Of a stretch of DNA of 64,000 nucleotides, positions 11,885 to 23,620 are shown piece after piece. The DNA comes from Capitulum mitella. Taxonomy: Eukaryota; Arthropoda; Thecostraca; Pollicipedomorpha; Pollicipedidae. A program made the translations under genes and the position numbers. The DNA lies in NCBI GenBank assembly GCA_030062745.1, contig CP099839.1, positions 5,193,115-5,257,114 of the forward strand, given 5' to 3'. The notes below the pieces were generated by a model that was not told the origin of the DNA, did no database searches, and saw only the letters and a program-made list of their open reading frames with translations. Position 1 is the stretch's first letter; the number at the start of each line of letters is the position of its first letter.

Positions 11885-13692
11885 TACTCATAAAGTTAGA
11901 AAGAAGATTATTTTTGAAACATTGTCTGTTGGATGTCACAGCAGACTGAGTGTTTATGATCTTTTTATATGTTTTTTCAATGGATTTCAGTAGGTTTTTG
12001 GCCGCTTCGTAATCGTGTTCGTTTAAAATCGCACTAATGTACATTACAAACAAAAGGAAAACAAAGCAACATTTCATATGTCTAATAACTTATATTTAAA
12101 CGACGTTTTGTCCTCCTGAGAACATTATCAAGATAAACTCACTCGAATGAAAAAGCACATCGACAAAGTTGAAAATCATGTCTCCCGGGGTGTTTTACAT
12201 AGCAACCACATTTAACGATGGCTCTAAGAGCAATGCATAGCACTGAGGACAAAGCACACACTGTGTATACACTAAAACACTAAGGCATACACAAAGTATA
12301 CATAAATGCAAACAAAACACCCGCACTTATGGACACGCATTTCCAAGTATGGCACTCGGGAGGTTGCATCCCTTCGTCCTGATAGCTGCCCTCCATACAG
12401 CTGAAGGGTCCCACGGGCATTAACTTGTTTGTTGACGGTGGAGTTCATGCCTCAGATCATGATGGCCTCAAAGTCTACGTCTGTCCGTGGATAGTGCAAT
12501 GATTTTTGTGTTCTGTGTGAGCGTTTGGCGGGTCAGGCAGGTTTTGTGTTCCGTTTCTGTGTGTGTGCTGGGAGCCGCCGGACTGTAAGTGCATTGTGAG
12601 GCGTCTGGATATTGCTGTGATGGTGTGGCCAATATACTCACTATCTGGTAACAGCACGCAGCCTCCTATATTTGGCGTTTATAGTAGCATACGACGGTAT
12701 TCTGTTTCACTGGTGCTAGATCATGCAATGTGTTGTTTCTTACCGTCAGAGAGGACGTGCCAGGACTTTTGTAATAATATGTAACAGACATAATGTAATA
12801 GACTTAATGTAATAGACATTAAGCTTGATTCTGTGGTTTTGAATCAGTCCTCTGGCAGTTACGCTGGACGATGGTGCGAATAGCTTCCTCGTCAACTTAA
12901 TACTCAAGGGGCAAGGTGCTCTTGTAGCACAAGTTGCGCATGTTCTTTTCATACAGCTGTGGCTTTGGCTTCAGAAAATGTGACATGGTTAGGCGGGTCT
13001 GCTCGTCTGCTGTACGCATGTCATAGCCATTGTTGGCTAGGAACTGTTTTACTCGTCTCTGCTCCTGGTGCATAAGGGGCCAACACAGACAGTCCATGAG
13101 AGCACGGTGGACATATCCGACATCACACTGGTTTTAGAACGATCGTGGCATTCACTTTCAGCGTTGAGGTACCTGAGAGCACCAGTTGGTTTGCGGTGCA
13201 CACTAGTGAGAAAGTTTTTGTCCGACGCGTTAATTGTCATGTCAAGGAAGCTTATTTTGTTTTGGACGCTCTCATCGACGATAAAGGTTAAAACTGGTAC
13301 GAGCTCCAGCCTGGATTTCAGCACATCCAAGGCTGTGCTACCAGCTACATCGAACATAATGTCATCTACGTATGGAACGTACATTAAGTATTGGATGTTA
13401 ATATCCGTGAGAACTTCCTCGTCCCCCTCGTCCTCTTGGGGCTTTCTTCGCAGAAGCCTTTATGGCATCGGTTCATGATCGGTTGATCTTGATAATATTC
13501 TAAGGAGAACGGAACGTCAATCAAGTGCAAGTAATTAGGCTATGAAGTGTCTGTGATGTACCATTTGCCTATTGTCTATAATGAGATTTCATGCGGTTTT
13601 AAACGAACATGATTACAAAGTCAAAAACCTACTGAGAATCATTAAAAAAAAACGGTTAAAAAGATCAAAACTAGTGTGACGTTCAACAAGAA

Positions 13693-13695
<3 letters not shown>
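11882..13695 (-). mobile_element. Penelope-like retroelement with RT and GIY-YIG remains (IR-C)
   Basis: Read on the - strand. At 13384-13052 is a reverse transcriptase segment with YVDD (13361-13372), ISFLDMTI and TSVHRKPTGALRYLN. It continues in another frame to about 12897 with an NGYD block (FLANNGYDMRTA), so at least one frameshift is present. At 12657-12475 lies a GIY-YIG endonuclease part, YIGHT...SRRLTMHLQSGG. Further on (12145-12104) is cttgataatgttctcaggag with caaaacgtcg, a PLE terminal-repeat signature, then at 12077-11900 an N-terminal PLE-like frame (EHDYEAAKNLLKSIEKTYKK) ending at (TA)n. The segment 13478-13680 is an inverted copy of 11930-12135. The element is broken, so autonomous activity is unlikely. 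Confidence 0.75.

Positions 13696-13748
<53 letters not shown>
13696..13748. repeat. (AT)n(GT)n microsatellite
   Basis: 33 bases of AT then 20 of GT, at the outer right end of the RT-bearing PLE structure. Confidence 0.95.
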
Positions 13749-14037
13749 ATGTATATACTGATGGATTCAAGAACGAGCCACGGGACCATGACATCTTTTC
13801 TTTGGAAAAGGGGGCCAACACGTCTTTTGGCGTCCGCCTTCGTAGATATGATTGTCTCGGAATGTTATTATGTAAACAAATGAACAATTCTGTACGTCTG
13901 ATGTGCAATATAGACGACTTTACTAAAAGAACGGCCCGAGAAGGTAAACAATGCACGAAGAAACTAACAGATGCGGGACATGCGGTCGTTATTAATGGAA
14001 AATGTGTCATAGGAAATATACTGCCACACATATATGA

Positions 14038-14040
<3 letters not shown>
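13749..14040. other. unassigned segment between two (TA)n tracts
   Basis: Open in both strands (for example + strand NEPRDHDIFSLEKGANTSFG...) and framed by TA tracts on both sides, like the neighbouring PLE fragments. No domain is recognised. It may be a further fragment of a PLE or another element. Confidence 0.3.

Positions 14041-14043
<3 letters not shown>

Positions 14044-14088
<45 letters not shown>
14044..14088. repeat. (TA)n microsatellite
   Basis: 45 bases of TA repeats. Confidence 0.95.
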
Positions 14089-14089
<1 letters not shown>

Positions 14090-14124
14090 GTGTCTTTATT
14101 TGTATAGTTTTGTCGACAAGGCAA

Positions 14125-14305
14125 TCAGTCGAATATCGAATTGTTTTTTATCGATATTCTAAATCAATAAATATCCATTTGTCCACTTGTTGTGGTCGGA
14201 CGTCAGTCGATCGAAATGTGAATTATTGGAACATCCGAATGTTGATTAGTCCAATGCCAATGGATCGAAAGGTGCATTAGTCCAAATAGCGATAAGTCGA
14301 GTGAT
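14125..14305. repeat. degenerate short-period repeat (agtcgatcgaaatgtgaat-like)
   Basis: Phrases such as cagtcgatcgaaatgtg, gattagtccaatgccaat, ggatcgaaaggtgcattag and gcgataagtcgagtgatg recur every 10-12 bases with substitutions. Confidence 0.5.
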
Positions 14306-15235
14306 GAAAATATATGCGCAGAAGGGAATAATGGCATATCCGAAGTTCTCACGTTTTCGTGGTCCAGAATTTGAAAACAATCGAAGTATTTTATTGCATC
14401 TCATTCCGTGCATTACTGCCATCAGCATGGTGGGATATCTGTGGCATCCAACGGCATAGAGGAGCAACGACGTGACACCACAATTTTCCCGCACAAAAAT
14501 ACGACGCTGCGATTACTTTGTGACAACGCAAGATTGTGTGCTTGGATGGTTATCATCTCTGAAAGGTGATAGCGGTCCGTGCGATCTGAAGAATGTGGTT
14601 ATGATTTCCTTGTCTCCATTTCGTGGAACGTTTGCAGTTTTTGAAATTGGTTGGTTTCACCAATTCTGATTTCATGAATGCGATCGCGAGCTTTTTCCAG
14701 ATGAAATCCTTGGTTTTATCGGATTTTGAAATATTCTGAAGCATCATAGCACCATTAATTTTAACATTTCTCAAAATCGGAGGCAATGGCTGCTTTAACA
14801 ATCCCGTTTGAGCATTGTGCAAAGGAGACATCTTTTGGAAACATGGAGCATGAAATAAAGAATTTATTTTGACCATTTGTCGTAATTGCTGACCTGTCAA
14901 GGGTTACATAAATTAAATGCTGGTTGGCCACATGTTAATATGCTAAACGGCGGTATTCTCTATATTTACGCGATATTTTCTATCCCATTTCATCCCACGA
15001 TTGGAAGGGATCTGTGAGACCGAAAAGAGGAAAGCATGAACGTACTTTCCATCGGGAAAGAATAAGTTCCATTGGAAATAATTTTACATTTTGCCATGTA
15101 ATGTTTTCAGCCACCAGAATACGCTTTTAGCATGTATATGACTGACTTCAAGGTGACTTCAAGGTGAATTCGTTCCCAGATGATCAATTCAGATTTATGT
15201 CAAGTTAGCGTCTGAGTTACTAGTAGTAGCTTCCT
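14306..15235. other. no recognisable gene
   Basis: AT-rich unique-looking sequence with short frames only. A near-perfect gacttcaaggtgacttcaaggtgaa duplication occurs at 15147-15168. Confidence 0.4.
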
Positions 15236-15625
15236 ACAAATGCCTGTTTCGACAACTTGGCATGGACAGCTCAACGTGTTGATGTATTGACGTTCAGTCC
15301 ATTCGCCTTCGATTGACCGTGAAGCCAGCCATTGTCTATCTGCATTCGGAAAAAAAGCATTTCGGTTATTCGTCGGTTTGGCAGCTGGCATTCCATGAAT
15401 TGACGGTCGGCAAACTGACTTTCGATCTTCTGGCATTCGCCAAACTGTATTCGGGCTTTGGCATTTCGGCAAAATGACACAGTCGCCATTTACTGACGCC
15501 ATTTGCCTCTTTACATTCGACATCTCTCGCAATCCATGAAATGACAGTTGCCAAAACGGCACTTGTCTCACTGCATTTGGCAAAAGGGCGCCGGACAAAA
15601 AACTGTACATCCAAAACCGCATAAC
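15236..15625. repeat. degenerate ~12-bp-period repeat (cattcggcaaactgac-like)
   Basis: Variants of ggcattcggcaaaatgac recur throughout: for example ctggcattcgccaaactg, gctttggcatttcggcaaaa and cgtcggtttggcagctggca. Open frames across it are repeat artefacts. Confidence 0.55.
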
Positions 15626-17201
15626 GCATTCCAAGTTCGCGTAGGCCAATGAACGCCAGCGCTCGTTGGCCTGCGTCCGTTCGCGACGCTACGCAACAGC
15701 TGCAAATGGAACGCGGCCGGCTGGGACACACTGGAACTAACCGTGGGAAGTTGCTCTGAATCACCTTAACTGTGTAGAGTTTTGACACACCATGCTCATT
15801 ACGGACTGGCTTCTAAGACTAAAGGCCTTAACTTGGCCATGGTAGTTCAAAATACGTGTTGAGGTGGAACGTTCTCATTCATTTCACGACTTGGTTTCCA
15901 TGACCGTAATCGCAAAATCTATTTGTAAAGCCGGAGTTCAAATCTTTGGAACTTGCAATGCAATGAAGAAAGATATCAATGCACAGTTTTGTTACATGTC
16001 TTGTTGAAACATGGCCAAAAAGTTTTTTTTAATGCAATTTTTTTTGCGTTATGTTTGTTTTAAGCCCCAGTATTTTTTCCATTTTCCGAACTTCGAAAGA
16101 TTGGGCCTGGTCTTTAAGATTGCCTAAGGTGTTCTCAGGCCATAAGAGGTCACATATGATCAAGACCAATTATGCATGGCCGCCATTTTAGCGAATGACT
16201 GGAATACCACATCGGCTGCCGGGCGGTCGGCAGGCCAGTGGATCTTTCAGTATAGCTGTGACTTAGTATAACTTTGGCTAACCTAAAAATACCGCAGTTT
16301 TATTTTAATGGCTTCTAGCAAAACCTCTGGACCAAGTTTTATCACCCTAGATTTAAAAGAGCCGGTGGCGTCAAACGATACCAAAATTGGTTTTCACGAA
16401 GAACGCTAGATGACAGAACGCTGGAATATAAAGTGTCATTCAGAAACGTACTGTATAGCAGTTGGAGTTGTGCCAAAAAGCGATGATTTGCTCTGTTTTT
16501 CACTTGAGCTATCCGCAGAATAGGATTTCGTTCCCCAACATTGCGCGAGCTAAGGAGGCAGGTTCGCGTTGTTGGTGGTGAGAAGACAGAGAAAATAGTG
16601 ACGGGGGACAAGGAATTGCGAAGACAAGAAAGACGGCGGGTGCGATCTAAATCTGTCCTTTTTCATCTGACTCTCGGTACCCTTTGATGGGACCTTGACA
16701 CTGCCGGCGAGTTGACACGTCCATGAATTCAATGTAAGATGCTTTGCTTCACCAGCACTAGGCACACCCTCTCCAGGCGTCTAAAGCAACTCCGGTATAG
16801 GTGGCGCCATAGGTAAGGAGCTGCTCAGAAGCGATATATTTCACAACAGGTGACGCCACCATACGAGCGGTACGTTGGCACTGAGCGTGGGCGCACTGCG
16901 ACCATAGGCGACACCTTCAAGCACGCCCGAGTTCTAACCTTATTGCAGTGAGCAAATGAGCCAGAAAGAACAGACGTCTCCGTGGTTTTCACCACCACAA
17001 CCACCATGGTATTCCTGTGACCGATTACTTTTTCCCTTCCCATTACTTCTAAACCCATTTGATTTGTTCGACTAGACCCCGAACTGCAGACAGCTCCGAT
17101 CTCCCAGACGGTTGTTTTAACTGACTACAGAAGGAGTCAGTATCTACATTATTCTGGTGGGGATGCCAAATTTTCTGCCTTCATAATTACAGACTACAGA
17201 C
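15626..17201. other. no recognisable gene
   Basis: Mixed-composition sequence with short frames and no recognised domain, RNA gene or clear repeat. Confidence 0.4.
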
Positions 17202-17205
17202 TTAA

Positions 17206-18423
17206 CCCTATTCCCGGATGGCTAGACGGTATGGTCGATTCCCGGCAGGGGGGGGGCGGATTCGGCCCCTCCCCCTGATATCTCGAGAACCACACATCCG
17301 ATTTTCACCGCAACAAATGACAATAGATTTGCCATGACGTGAACTACATTTTTATAAAAAGAAATTTTCAAAATTTTGAAAGGTGTGGATACAGGGGGCA
17401 AAAATGTCAAAATCAGGGGTATTTTTGGACTTCTTATAACTCCGTTGTTTATCGACCGATTTCGATGAAACTGGCATGAATCGATGGATTATGGATAGGA
17501 TTTTTACCATTGGTACACACATCTGAAATTTATGGAAGATTCATTGGCGTTCACAGGGTTTCAAAAATAGGAGGATTAGTTCTCCAACAACTGAATAAAC
17601 AAAAAAGGCAAAAGCACTTTTTTGGCTTCTGCTAGTCATGTTATGCTAAAGAAGTCCAAATCGCATCACAATGTTTGTGTAATATTATCATAGGCGGTGC
17701 TAGGGACATGGAAAAGGGGAAACTGTCATGGTCATACGTTCTTCAGATCAACTTGTGACTTTTGACCTTAAATGACCTCCAGTGACCTTTGGGTCACTTG
17801 AAATGATCTCGTATGCATTTAATATTATCTGTGAACGTTTTCAATCGTTTTAATTCACTCTATTTCAAAAAATGCATTTTATGGCCATTACGATATAAGG
17901 TACGAGCACTGACATTTTAGGTCATAGCTCCGTGACCCGACCTGATATCAAGCTGAAACTTGGTACACAAGTAGAAGGCACCATTGTACGTCACATTTAT
18001 GCCGGGTTTGGCATTCGAAAAGACGGCGCAGAATTTATTGCAAAAAAACAAATTTTGACTTTTGACCTTGACCTGGACCTTGTAAAGTGACCTCAGATGA
18101 ACAAAATTGTATCTGCACATTGCCCAACTATTTAGGCTATACATCCATACAGAAGCTTTAAGTTGTATCTTAAAAATGCTGTTTTTGGCAGACATTTTCC
18201 TTTTACCCTCAACATGGCCAAAAATGGCCTGGAGGTGCCGCCCAAAAACGTTGTCTGGCTCTGCCCCTGAGCAAAATAGAATTTTGAAGTTTTGTGACGG
18301 CACGTAAAAGGAAAAGCTAGGAAAAGCCGCCAAGTTTCGTGAAACTGCGTCAAAAAGCCTGGAATTGGCCAGCAAAAAAACTTGAGGGGAGGGCCAATTC
18401 AGCCCCCCTTGCCGGGAATAGGG
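17206..18423 (+). mobile_element. piggyBac-like non-autonomous element (copy 1)
   Basis: 1218-bp element bounded on both sides by TTAA (17202-17205, 18424-18427). Its left end is CCCTATTCCCGG and its right end CCGGGAATAGGG, a perfect 12-bp terminal inverted repeat. TTAA target duplication with CCCTA-type ends is the hallmark of the piggyBac superfamily. A second internal inverted repeat pairs 17239-17277 (attcccggcaggggg, then ggattcggcccctcccc) with 18384-18418. No transposase frame is present: the interior is noncoding with many gacctttgacc-type motifs. Confidence 0.8.
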
Positions 18424-18427
18424 TTAA

Positions 18428-19445
18428 CTACAGAATCAAAACCTGCCCCAGTGGAGTTTTCCCAGGAAACCTGGTGTTTCCCGGATTTCCGTCGAATTTG
18501 GATAGTCGGGGACTGAACTGACTTCCATTATACTATATCATACGCACAGGCTTACATAGTACACTCGTTACATATGGCACCGCTTACTCTTTTGATTGGC
18601 GCAGTCGCTGTTGAAAATGTTCCCCCTGGGGTATTAGGTATACAGCAGGTGGCATGTTGACTTCGTGATAAGAACTGTCGTGTTTGACCCAAATGGGAAA
18701 TAAATTATGGATGCTCTGAACATAACAACGCCTTCGGAGATTGAATCACCATATGTCCTAACAGCAGGCCATAGCAAAACAAAAACAAAAAAACAAAACA
18801 AAACAAAGGTGCATCCAAGGTGGGCTTGCAGGCTTGCCCCCAAGGCAAAAAATGAAAAAATGCGTGGCAATAGAGAAAAAATAACAAGAGGAGTGGGCCA
18901 ACTGCTTCACATTTCATACCATGTTTCTTACCTGCGCCCCTTCACCCCCCCCCCCCAGAAAATACTGGATGCACTCCTAGAAGAACAATCCATAAATCTA
19001 AAATATGCATGCTCGATTAACACCGAGAGCTATCTGAAACACGCTGTAATGGATAGCAAACGTTTTTTTCTTTTTAGTCTGGAGCTTTTAACTGGCTGCT
19101 CCGTGCGTCGCTGTTTTTGGAGGACTTTGCAAGAGCGGAGAATGATATGATCAGAACTGACTAACGGAACTACCCGAATTTTATTGGAAAAGCTTGGCAC
19201 TGTTTTGCGGTATCGAAACATATTTTAAAATGTTTTTGTTACTGTTCTTTCCAAAAAAGTATCTCGTACAAGTGCAATGTAGAAGAACCCTGTTACTTGG
19301 CCTGAATTACCACGGTATGGTCCAGTGGTTTCAAGGCCTGATCTTAATCCTGATCCTGATATGCCCTGCAAGCTCTGCCATGAGCTGATTTGTCCTTGCC
19401 GCGTCCTGCCGTACGCCCAGTGACACGGGGAAGGGCTGACGCATT
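18428..19445. other. no recognisable gene
   Basis: Contains an A-rich (caaaa)n tract at 18775-18808 and a C-run at 18946-18956, possibly ends of small retroelements. Nothing else is recognised. Confidence 0.4.
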
Positions 19446-19679
19446 CAAATGTGTTGCAGAAGATTTCCCAACGGGCGCTGCAGGTCAGTGAACAAACTGG
19501 TCAGGCTTGCGCCACAGTCCGTGTGGGATACGGCGCTGGGGGGCGGTGGGCGCGTGACCCGCCATTGGACCGTTTATCAGCGGGCGGCGGGCCCAGACAC
19601 AGCGCCGCCCGGCCCGGACGGCCGCCCGGGCCAGCCGACTCCGCGCGCTCACGCGGCTCGAGGCCCACTGGAGCCACTC

Positions 19680-20105
19680 ACACGGCAGGCTACACCGAGA
19701 TAACTGTTCACACGGCAGGCTACACCGGAACAGCTGTTCACACAGTAGGCTACACCGGCACAGCTGTTCACACGGCTTACCACACCGGGACAGTTAATAA
19801 CACGGAACAGTACACCGGGATAAATGTTCACGCGGCTTACTACACCGGGACAGCCAATAAGCATGCTGCACTAAACCGGGATAATTGTTCTCACGGCTTA
19901 CCGCACCGGGACGGCTGTTCACATGGCATACTACATCACGACAGTTGCTCACAAGACTCCGTGCATGGGACAACTGTTCACACGAATCAGGAGACCGGAA
20001 CAACTGCTCACACGGGTCAGTATGCTGAGACAACTGTTCACACAGCTTACTACATCGGGACAGCCACTCACTCGACATACTACACCGCAGCTCACGACCG
20101 TTACG
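19680..20105. repeat. 30-bp minisatellite, array 1
   Basis: About 14 units of 30 bases built on cacacggcttactacaccgg plus gacagctgtt, with unit-to-unit variation. Reading frames across it give ...TGTAVHTAYYTG... but have no other coding support. Confidence 0.9.
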
Positions 20106-20590
20106 ATACAAAGGGCCATCCATTCACACAATGTGTTCATGGCACATTCTTTTGGCAGAATACGACTATTAAGCCATGTCGTCAGACGTCAGCGTACGTA
20201 ACCCTTACGGTCTCTGAACGCGATGCTTGAATTCCGCAGGCATACTCATGTAACTGCGAGACAACAGCTAAGAACTTTTGCGTATACCAATGAGATAAGC
20301 TTTTCACCCGCCTCGGCTGACGTTCAGGCTTCCTTCTCATGGTAGTGAATGGTTAATGGTTTTCACGGTTGTGATCGCCTTTCGTCAACTATAAACCCAC
20401 CTCGCATTCTATTGAATGGATCTGCACGAAACATGGCGTGGAGCACTCAGCGTGTATTTTGAATCTTCCCGAGAAAACGGTAATTCTATATGTTGTCTGT
20501 GAGGGTCAGTACCACGATTAAACCACGTCACCCTGTTCTTTGCGGCCGCCGGCGCCGGGTCCCTGCGTCAGAGGCGTATTGTAGGGGGGA
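20106..20590. repeat. spacer segment, duplicate A of compound repeat
   Basis: Non-repetitive internally, but duplicated at 21640-22140 (for example cagacgtcagcgtacgtaac and ccgcctgacgttcaggcttc-like stretches), offset by about 1.55 kb. Confidence 0.8.
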
Positions 20591-21295
20591 TGCTTTCAGG
20601 CCATGACATACTCCTTGGGCGCCGAAAGCGCCAACGTCGGGAATACCGTGCATACTGCTTAAAAAGGCGTCTTTGGCGCCCTATTAGTCCAACATTTTGC
20701 TTTCCAGGCCTCGAAGGGCGACTTATGGGACTTAAAAATGTCCCGATGATAAGAGGGGAATCAACAGTTCGACTCAAGTTAATGGTCATGAAACCCAAAG
20801 GGCGCCCAAAGTACCGGGGAGGACCCACCCCTCCCCGTGAGCTCAAAGGGCGCCCTGAGGTCTGAAAACATGCCGATGGCTAAAAGGATGCCCTGAAGAA
20901 TAAAAGGGCCCCGAAACCCTAGAGACCACCGACCCTCTTCCTGCCTGGAGGGCTGAAAGGGCGCCCTTGTGCTCTGAAAATGTGTCCCGAGAACTGTAGG
21001 GAAGTCCTAAAGAAAAAAAGGGCGTCCCAAGCCCTCGGACTGGAGGACCCTCACCTCCCAGAACTGATTCTGCCTCCCCTGAAGCTTATGCCCCGAGGGC
21101 TAGAAGGACGCCCTATGTAATAAAAGGACGCCCCAACCGCTGGAGGGGCGCCTCTAATGGCTCGAAGGGCGCCCCGAGGGCTCCAAAAGGCGACCCTGAG
21201 GTTTAAAGATACGTCCTGAGGACTAGAAGGACACCCTAAAGAAGAAAAGGGCTCCTCAAACCCAGGGCCGACGCCCCAAATACTCGAGGCTTACT
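20591..21295. repeat. ~100-bp degenerate satellite, array 1
   Basis: Units contain gggcgccc, tctgaaaacatgtcccga, agaaggacgccctaaag and aataaaagggcgcccc in a fixed order, repeating about every 100 bases. Confidence 0.8.
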
Positions 21296-21640
21296 TCAGC
21301 CGCTCACACGGCAGGCTGCACCGGAACAACTGTTCACACGGCTACGGCACACCGGGACCGCTGTTCACACGGCTTACCACACCGGGACGGCCAATAATAT
21401 GCTACACTAACCGGGGTAGTTTTCACACGGCTTACTGCACCGGGACAGCTGTTCACATGGCTTGCTACACCAGGACAGCTGTTCACACGGCTCATAACAT
21501 GGGATAACTGTTCACAATAATCAGTAGACCGGACACAACTGTTCACACGGCCCAATATACTGTGACAACTGTTCACACAGCTTACTACACCGGGACAGCC
21601 ACTCACTCGGCATACTACACCGCAGCTCACGATCGTCACA
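21296..21640. repeat. 30-bp minisatellite, array 2
   Basis: Same 30-bp family as 19680-20105, about 11 units, more degraded (some units shortened). Confidence 0.9.
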
Positions 21641-22140
21641 GCGAAAAGAACCGGTCGTTCACACAGTGCGTTCATGGCACAGTCTTTTACCAGAATACGA
21701 CCCTTAAGCCATAATGACTATTAAACTACGTCTTCAGACGTCAGCGTACGTAACTCTTACGGTCCCTGAATGCGATGCTTTAATTTTGCAGACATATTCA
21801 GGTAAATGCGAGATCACAAATGATAAATTTCGTTTATACCAATGAGACAAGCTTTCCCCACCTCGACTGACGTTCAGGCTTCCTTCTCATGGAAGTGAAT
21901 TGCAAATGGTTTTCACGGTTGTGCTCGCCTTTCGTCAACCATAAACCCACCTCGCATTTTATTCATTGAATCTGTATGAAACATGGCGTGGAGCACTAAG
22001 CGTATATGTTGAATCTTCCCGAGAGAACGGTAACCCTATACGTGATCTGTGAGGTTCAGTACCGTGGTTAAACCACGTCACCCTGCCCTCTGCGGCCGCC
22101 GACGCCGAGTCCCTGCGTCAGAGGGGTACTGTAGGGCCCC
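21641..22140. repeat. spacer segment, duplicate B of compound repeat
   Basis: Diverged copy of 20106-20590 in the same orientation, with scattered substitutions and short indels. Confidence 0.8.
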
Positions 22141-23620
22141 TTGGGCGCCGAGAGCGCCAATGCCGGGGATACCGCTTACTGGTTGACAGGGCGATTTTGG
22201 CGCCCCGTTAGCCCGACATTATGGTCTCCAGGCCTTGAAGGGCGACTTATAAGGCCTAAAAATGTCTCGAGGACAAGAATGGAGTCGACAACTCGACTCA
22301 ATGGTCATGAAGCCCCAATGGCGCCCAAAATATCGGAGGGGCCCACCCCTCCCCGAGAGCTCAAAGGGGGCCCCTGAGGTCTAAAAACACCCCGATGGCT
22401 TAAAGGATGTCCCGAAGAATAAAAGTGCGCCCGAAACCCTGAAGACCTCCCCCCTGAGGGCTGAAAGGGCATCCACTGTACTCTGAAAATATATCCCGAG
22501 AACTGGAGGGACGCCCTGAAGATTAAAAGGGCGTTCCAAACCCTCGGACTGGAGGGGCGTTCCAAACCCCTCCCCGGCCCCCAGTGCTGATTCGGTCTCT
22601 CCTGTAGTTTATGCCTCGAAGGCTAGAAGGACGCCTAAGTAATAAAAGGGAGCCCCGGCCCCTGGAGGAGCGCACCCGATGGCTCGGAGGGCGCCCCGAG
22701 AACTCTGAAGGGGGACCCTGAGGTTTGAAGATACGTCCTGAAGACTAGAAGGACACCCTGAAGAAGAGAAGGTCTCCTCAAACCCTAGAGTGGCACCCCA
22801 AATGCTCCACAGGGTGCTTCCGAGATTGGAAGATACGTCCCAATGTCTAGAAGGACGCTTTAAAAAAATAGAAGGGAGCCCCAAACCTTGAAGGGGCGCC
22901 TCCGAGGGCTCAAACGACGCCCGTGTGGTATGAAAATGTGTCCTGAAGGTCTAGAAAAAAACGCCCTAAGGAATAAAAAGGCGCCCCAAACCTTGCAAGG
23001 CTCAGACGGCGTCCCTGTGGTCTGAAAACATATTTCGAGAGTTAGAAGGACGCCCTGAAGAGTCTGGGCGCCCCAAATCGTGGAGGGGCGCCCCTACGGT
23101 TCAAAGGGCGCACGCTGACAAATGAAAACACGTCCCGATGGTTAGAAGAACGCCCTAAAGAACAAAAGGGCGCCCAAACTCCTGGAGGGTCTTCCCGAGG
23201 GTTCCACTGGCGCTCCCGAGTTCTGAAAATGTGTCCCGTTGGATAGAAAGACGTCCTAAAAGAGCAAAAAAGGCTTCCCAAGCTCTCGAGGAGGCGCTCC
23301 CGAGGGCTCAGAGGGAGTCCCTGCGGTCTGAAAATATTCCCTAAATTTAGAGAAACGCTTTAAAGAAAAGAAGGGTGCCCAAAACCTCGGGGTGTCGGCC
23401 CTGTGATCTGAAAATGTTCCATGGGCTGGAAGAACACTCTAAAAATGAAAATGTGCCCCAAATTCTAAAGAGGCTCCCCGCGGGCTCAAAAGGCTTTGCT
23501 AAGGTCTGAAAACGTTTTGAGGGCTATAAGGACGTCCTAAAGAATAAAATGGCACTTTAATGGCCCCAAAGCGGTCTTAGATGCCTGTCACGTTTTGAAA
23601 GGGCGCCTATAGTGTTTGAA
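22141..23620. repeat. ~100-bp degenerate satellite, array 2
   Basis: Same family as 20591-21295, about 14 units. The tgaaaa landmark falls near 22932, 23024, 23124, 23225 and 23330, a spacing of 92-105 bases. Units decay toward the right end. Confidence 0.8.

Noticed and set aside
13642..14124. Long frames full of YIYIYI on both strands
   Set aside because: Translations of (TA)n microsatellites. The non-repetitive middle was kept only as an unassigned segment.
19680..20105. Regular 30-bp repeats resembling a CRISPR array
   Set aside because: Repeats are contiguous with no unique spacers, drift between units, and lie in a eukaryotic genome with spliced genes; this is a minisatellite.
19451..20230. 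259-residue open frame with HTAYYTGT repeats
   Set aside because: The frame exists because 30 is a multiple of three in a repeat without stops. It has no start context, splice support or domain, and overlapping frames are also open.
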